A stretch of 51,923 nucleotides of DNA, taken from positions 1-51,923 of the forward strand of contig CAIPKZ010000083.1 of NCBI GenBank assembly GCA_903865775.1, read 5' to 3'. This DNA is from an uncultured Prolixibacteraceae bacterium (GTDB taxonomy: Bacteria > Bacteroidota > Bacteroidia > Bacteroidales > Prolixibacteraceae). The position numbers were made by a program, and so were the translations under genes. The notes under the pieces were generated by a model, which saw only the letters and a list, made by a program, of their open reading frames with translations, made no database searches and was not told where the DNA came from. Positions 47,787 to 51,923 of this stretch are shown here, in pieces (positions within the stretch are counted from its first letter, which is position 1; each line of letters begins with the position of its first letter).

Positions 47787-49712
47787 TTATTTTTTGATCA
47801 GTTTTGAAGTATGAATTCCATTGCTGGTTTCAACTGAAATAAAATAAATTCCTGATTTAAGATCACTCAAATCGATTTGCTTGCTGCTAACAGCCTGGAA
47901 TTTCAAGGTTTTTAAAGTCGATCCCAGGATATTACGAACAGTAAGTCCTTTCATATCGGATGATTGTACTGTAACCAATCCATTGGTAGGATTCGGGTAA
48001 ACTCCGAAAGATGTTCCTTCGATTTGCTTAACCGAAGTTACTGAATATCCTGGAATGCCCCATTTGAAGTTTACTTCAGAGCTACCGTTTACGGTATAAG
48101 TCCGGTCTGGAATAGCGTTGTCACCATTGGCCCAACCCATGCCCCAGAAGAATTTAAATGCAACAAGTCCGTCTGGCAATCCCAATGTGATGGAGTAAAT
48201 TCCGTCGCCATCAGCATCTGTCATTTCATTGTTTTCATTTTTTCCAGGTTCATTCCACTGGCCATAAATTCCACCTAATGCTCCTGAAAGCCATACCTGA
48301 GAACCTGAAGTTAATCCTGATCCGGTCATATCCACGTTGATCACCTGTTCTGGTGGTCCCATTGGACTTGGGTCATTGTTCAGAATAAGATCATCAAAAT
48401 ACATGGTCATGTCTTCAGTCAAACCCACTGGATCCTTGGAGTCCGGCATGAAAACAATCTTGGAATACAGACCAGTGGCAGTTGTGGCTGAAAAGTCAAA
48501 AACCATGTCCTGCCAGCCATCCGTAACCGTTTGCTCATTCATTGAAGCAAGTTCAATATTCCCGTCAGCGCGTTCAATCTTGAATTTAACCGGACTCATC
48601 CTAGTTTTCCAAACTTTTACGTGAACGTATTTATTGGTTGTAAAATCAACCGGAGTATCCAAAGTGGCATAAAATCCTCCCCATACAACACCGTCTTTAT
48701 CACGTAAAAACTCAACCACATAATCGCTCAGGTTATACGATGATTTATCAGGATTTGGGACAACAGTAAACTTACTTAAGTCTTCAGCTCCTCCTGTCAT
48801 AATATTCATCTTCAGACTTTCGAAGTTTTCCATCACCACATTTTCGGTATGTGTTTCAGAAACTAAGCCATCAGAGCCAAATTTGTAGGTTATATCCATA
48901 GTTCCCGCAATTGAAATTGTACGGTCTCCGCCAGGAGCAGTATCTCCACCACCCCAACCGGTGCCTTTGAAAAATTTAAAGGCAGTTAGTCCGTCAGGCA
49001 GATTCAAGGTAGCTGAGTAAATTCCATCACCATCAGTGTCAAACATTTCATTGTTAGCATTCTTTCCAGGTTCATTCCAAGTTCCATAAACTCCGCCTAA
49101 TGCACCTGAAATAAATACTCTGTCACCACTTGCCAAACCAGCAGCAGACATGTCTACATTAAATGTTTGTTGTGGAACAGAAATCGGATTAGGATCATTG
49201 TTAATGAGGAAGTCATCAAAATAAATGATTGCATCGTCAGTCAGAGCAATTGATTCAAGACGGTCGGGAGTAAAAACTATTTTTGAATATAGACCCTCTA
49301 AAGCACTAAAATCAAACACAAGGTCTTCCCATTCATTAACGAGAGACTGAGGATTTGTCGGGGCAATTTCAGTATTTACAGCCCCTTCCAATTTAAACAT
49401 AACCGGACTAACTCTTGGTTTCCAGACTTTTACGTGAACGTATTTGTTTACCGATAAGTCTACTGAATTAGCCAATGTGGCATAAAAACCATCCCACATG
49501 ACTCCATCTTTATCACGAACAAACTTAACCACATAAGCGCTTGGGTTAACTCCTGAAGGATCAGGATTAGGAACCACTTGGAAAGAACTTTGATCCTCGG
49601 CACCACCGAGCATAATGTTCATTTTCAAACTTTCAAAGTTCTCCATGGTTTGAGCCATAGTAAGACCTGTAAAAGCAAAAACCATCATAAATAAAAAGTA
49701 AATTTTTCTCAT
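47787..49712 (-). CDS. Secreted two-fold duplicated beta-sandwich protein with T9SS type A C-terminal domain
   Basis: Signal peptide; two copies of MENFESLKMNIM...SGALGGxYGxWNEPGKNxNNEM...DGDGIYS; CTD FGVYPNPTNGLVTV...LKSGIYFISVETSNGIHTSKLIKK. Confidence 0.88.
   Translation of the reverse strand: MRKIYFLFMMVFAFTGLTMAQTMENFESLKMNIMLGGAEDQSSFQVVPNPDPSGVNPSAYVVKFVRDKDGVMWDGFYATLANSVDLSVNKYVHVKVWKPRVSPVMFKLEGAVNTEIAPTNPQSLVNEWEDLVFDFSALEGLYSKIVFTPDRLESIALTDDAIIYFDDFLINNDPNPISVPQQTFNVDMSAAGLASGDRVFISGALGGVYGTWNEPGKNANNEMFDTDGDGIYSATLNLPDGLTAFKFFKGTGWGGGDTAPGGDRTISIAGTMDITYKFGSDGLVSETHTENVVMENFESLKMNIMTGGAEDLSKFTVVPNPDKSSYNLSDYVVEFLRDKDGVVWGGFYATLDTPVDFTTNKYVHVKVWKTRMSPVKFKIERADGNIELASMNEQTVTDGWQDMVFDFSATTATGLYSKIVFMPDSKDPVGLTEDMTMYFDDLILNNDPSPMGPPEQVINVDMTGSGLTSGSQVWLSGALGGIYGQWNEPGKNENNEMTDADGDGIYSITLGLPDGLVAFKFFWGMGWANGDNAIPDRTYTVNGSSEVNFKWGIPGYSVTSVKQIEGTSFGVYPNPTNGLVTVQSSDMKGLTVRNILGSTLKTLKFQAVSSKQIDLSDLKSGIYFISVETSNGIHTSKLIKK
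48020..49646 (-). repeat. Tandem duplication of ~813 bp (271 aa) within the T9SS cargo gene
   Basis: MENFESLKMNIM at 49646 and 48833 (minus strand), conserved throughout the unit; right boundary approximate. Confidence 0.85.
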
Positions 49713-50057
49713 AAATTGAAATTTTAAAAAGTAAATAATTATGTTAATTAATTAATGCATAGTTTTTACAGACTGTATTTCAGACAATAAGCTATATTAA
49801 ATGTCATATAAATATATTGATTTTGGACAAAAAAAACAAATCTCTAATTTTAGCCAATTCCTTCATTTATCCTGAAATTGATATGAAACACTGAATCACT
49901 CTTTTAGCAAAATGAATAACCCATAATACGAGCATCATCATTTGAAAAATTTAAAACAACTTAAACACTCATTTGTTCTTAAAACGATTGATTTTTCTAA
50001 AAGGCGACTCCAAAATGCTCTAATTAAATCACTCAAAATTATTCTCCACAAAAATAT

Positions 50058-50065
50058 TACCTTTG
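50058..50065 (+). promoter_or_regulatory. Putative -7 box TACCTTTG for purM
   Basis: TAnnTTTG match overlapping the ORF-track TTG start, supporting ATG at 50099. Confidence 0.45.
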
Positions 50066-50098
50066 CCCCCGAAAATTGATAAGGAAATTTCAGTTCGT

Positions 50099-51268
50099 AT
50101 GTCAGCAGAGAACAGATATATGGCGCGTGGTGTTTCGGCTTCTAAAGAAGACGTGCACAATGCCATAAAAAACATCGACAAAGGCTTGTATCCAAAGGCC
50201 TTTTGCAAGATCATTCCCGATATTTTGGGGGGCGATCCGGCATGGTGCAACATTATGCATGCTGATGGAGCTGGCACCAAATCATCGCTGGCATACCTGT
50301 ACTGGAAAGAAACCGGCGACATTTCGGTTTGGAAAGGAATTGCGCAGGATGCCATAATCATGAATCTTGACGATTTACTATGTGTGGGTGCGGTCGATAA
50401 TATTCTGCTTTCCTCGACGATTGGCCGGAACAAAAACAAGATTCCAGGAGAAGTCATCGCTGCAATCATTAACGGAACAGAAGAACTTTGCACCGAATTG
50501 CGCGAAATTGGCGTCAACATTTTCCCTACCGGCGGCGAAACGGCCGATGTAGGCGATGTGGTGCGCACAATCATAGTCGATTCGACCGTGACCTGCCGCA
50601 TGAAACGCGAAGATGTGATTTCGGCTGATAACATTCAGGCTGGAGATGTGATTGTTGGTTTGGCTTCATTCGGGCAGGCAACATACGAAAAAGAATACAA
50701 TGGCGGCATGGGCAGCAATGGTCTGACCTCGGCCCGCCACGATGTATTTGCCAATTATCTGGCACAAAAATATCCTGAAAGTTTCGATCCGGAAGTTCCG
50801 GCAGATCTCATTTATTCAGGAAGAAAAAAACTAACTGATTTTATTGCAGATGTTTGTTTGGATGCCGGGAAACTGGTCCTCTCTCCTACCCGCACCTATG
50901 CGCCGGTTGTGAAAGATTTACTGCAAACACTCCGGAAAAATATTCATGGAATGATCCATTGCTCAGGCGGAGCACAAACCAAAGTGCTGCATTTTGTCGA
51001 CAACGTTCATGTAATCAAAGATAACCTGTTTAATGTTCCACCGCTGTTTCAAATGATTCAGGAAGAATCGGGAACCAGCTGGCACGAAATGTACAAGGTT
51101 TTCAATATGGGACACCGTTTCGAGATCTATCTTGCTCCTGAATTTGCCGCAAAAGTCATTGCTATTTCTGAAAAGTACAACATTGAAGCACGCATTGTGG
51201 GTCGTGTTGAAGCCGCTGAAGGCAAAAAACTGACTATCACATCTCCATTCGGCACATTCGAATATTAG
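50099..51268 (+). CDS. purM: Phosphoribosylformylglycinamidine cyclo-ligase (AIR synthase)-family protein
   Basis: MHADGAGTKSSLAYLYWKETGD, AQDAIIMNLDDLLCVGA, FPTGGETADVGD, MIHCSGGAQTKVLHFV; adjacent to prfA. Confidence 0.85.
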   Translation: MSAENRYMARGVSASKEDVHNAIKNIDKGLYPKAFCKIIPDILGGDPAWCNIMHADGAGTKSSLAYLYWKETGDISVWKGIAQDAIIMNLDDLLCVGAVDNILLSSTIGRNKNKIPGEVIAAIINGTEELCTELREIGVNIFPTGGETADVGDVVRTIIVDSTVTCRMKREDVISADNIQAGDVIVGLASFGQATYEKEYNGGMGSNGLTSARHDVFANYLAQKYPESFDPEVPADLIYSGRKKLTDFIADVCLDAGKLVLSPTRTYAPVVKDLLQTLRKNIHGMIHCSGGAQTKVLHFVDNVHVIKDNLFNVPPLFQMIQEESGTSWHEMYKVFNMGHRFEIYLAPEFAAKVIAISEKYNIEARIVGRVEAAEGKKLTITSPFGTFEY

Positions 51269-51345
51269 CTACGCTCCATTTTTTCAGGCAAAACTCGCCT
51301 GTGTGCTGCATTCATCATTCATCATTCAAAATTCATCATTCAAAA

Positions 51346-51923
51346 ATGGCAGATTATTCACTCATGGAAAAATACGAATCGATCAGGTATCGGTTCGAAG
51401 AAGTAGGCTCACAAATTACCGATCCCTCGGTGATGAGCGACATGAAACGTTACATCAAACTCAATCAGGAATACAAACGTCTGGAGTTGCTGACCAATGC
51501 TTTCAAGGAATTTAAAGCAATGATCGACAACATTGAATCGGGCAAGCAAATGCTGGCCGAGGAGACCGACGAAGAATTGCGTCAAATGGCCCGTGAAGAA
51601 ATTGAACTTTCGGAAGCTTTGATTCCGGAAAAGGAACAGAATATCAAATTACTTTTGATTCCGGCCGATCCGGAAGATGGTAAAAATGCCATCCTGGAAA
51701 TCCGTGCCGGAACTGGTGGCGACGAAGCCAGTATTTTCGCCGGAGATTTATTCCGCATGTACTCCAAATTCTGCGAGCGCAGGGGCTGGCGGCTTGAAGT
51801 CACGAATACCAGCGAAGGTACTTCGGGCGGTTTCAAGGAAATCGTGGCAACCATTTCGGGTGAAGGTGTGTATGGAATCATGAAATACGAATCGGGAGTT
51901 CACCGCGTGCAGCGTGTGCCGCA
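51346..51923 (+). CDS. prfA: Peptide chain release factor 1, 3' truncated by window end
   Basis: MADYSLMEKYESIRYRFEEVGSQITDPSVM...LLIPADPEDGKNAILEIRAGTGGDEASIFAGDLFRMY...GVHRVQRVP. Confidence 0.95.
   Translation, partial: MADYSLMEKYESIRYRFEEVGSQITDPSVMSDMKRYIKLNQEYKRLELLTNAFKEFKAMIDNIESGKQMLAEETDEELRQMAREEIELSEALIPEKEQNIKLLLIPADPEDGKNAILEIRAGTGGDEASIFAGDLFRMYSKFCERRGWRLEVTNTSEGTSGGFKEIVATISGEGVYGIMKYESGVHRVQRVP

Noticed and set aside
50063-50098. N-terminal 12 codons of the ORF-track purM (TTG start)
   Set aside because: The TTG is part of a putative TACCTTTG promoter box; ATG at 50099 is the more plausible start.
1-51923. CRISPR array, prophage, integrase, IS transposase or rRNA genes
   Set aside because: Looked for and not seen: no regularly spaced short direct repeats, no transposase/integrase-like ORF, no rRNA sequence.

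Overview
The window reads as chromosomal DNA from a Bacteroidota (Bacteroidales-like) bacterium. The support is TAnnTTTG-type promoter boxes, two T9SS-type C-terminal domains, a PorE-like OmpA lipoprotein, type III glutamine synthetase and an ExbB-ExbD-ExbD-TonB operon. The left ~20 kb (291-19930) is a co-directional minus-strand locus of about 16 genes, tightly packed in places. It encodes a papain-like peptidase, a transthyretin/CarboxypepD-like protein, an M36-type metallopeptidase with an unusual Cys/TM/RRRK tail, a divergent Lgt paralogue, an alpha/beta hydrolase, an acetoacetate decarboxylase-like protein, small membrane proteins, a patatin, a metallophosphoesterase, a cholesterol-oxidase-like GMC oxidoreductase, a zincin-like protein and a DUF2235 hydrolase. 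A LuxR-type regulator is divergently placed next to it. An exact 19-bp motif occurs at both ends of this locus, each copy 21-22 bp upstream of a TAATTTT(G/A) box on the minus strand, which suggests a shared operator. The right part is mostly housekeeping (gdhA, tatD, ansA, tRNA-Ser, pstS/TPR/exbBDD/tonB, DEAD helicase, glnN, porE-like, purM, prfA), with two T9SS cargo proteins. One of these has four 498-bp repeats with no length change and an A-B-B-A subtype order. Other notable items are a PafA-like alkaline phosphatase lacking nearly all metal/active-site residues, an Asp/Glu racemase-like protein lacking both catalytic cysteines, and a REPIN/MITE-like inverted element. All family calls come from reading motifs by eye; no database search was run.
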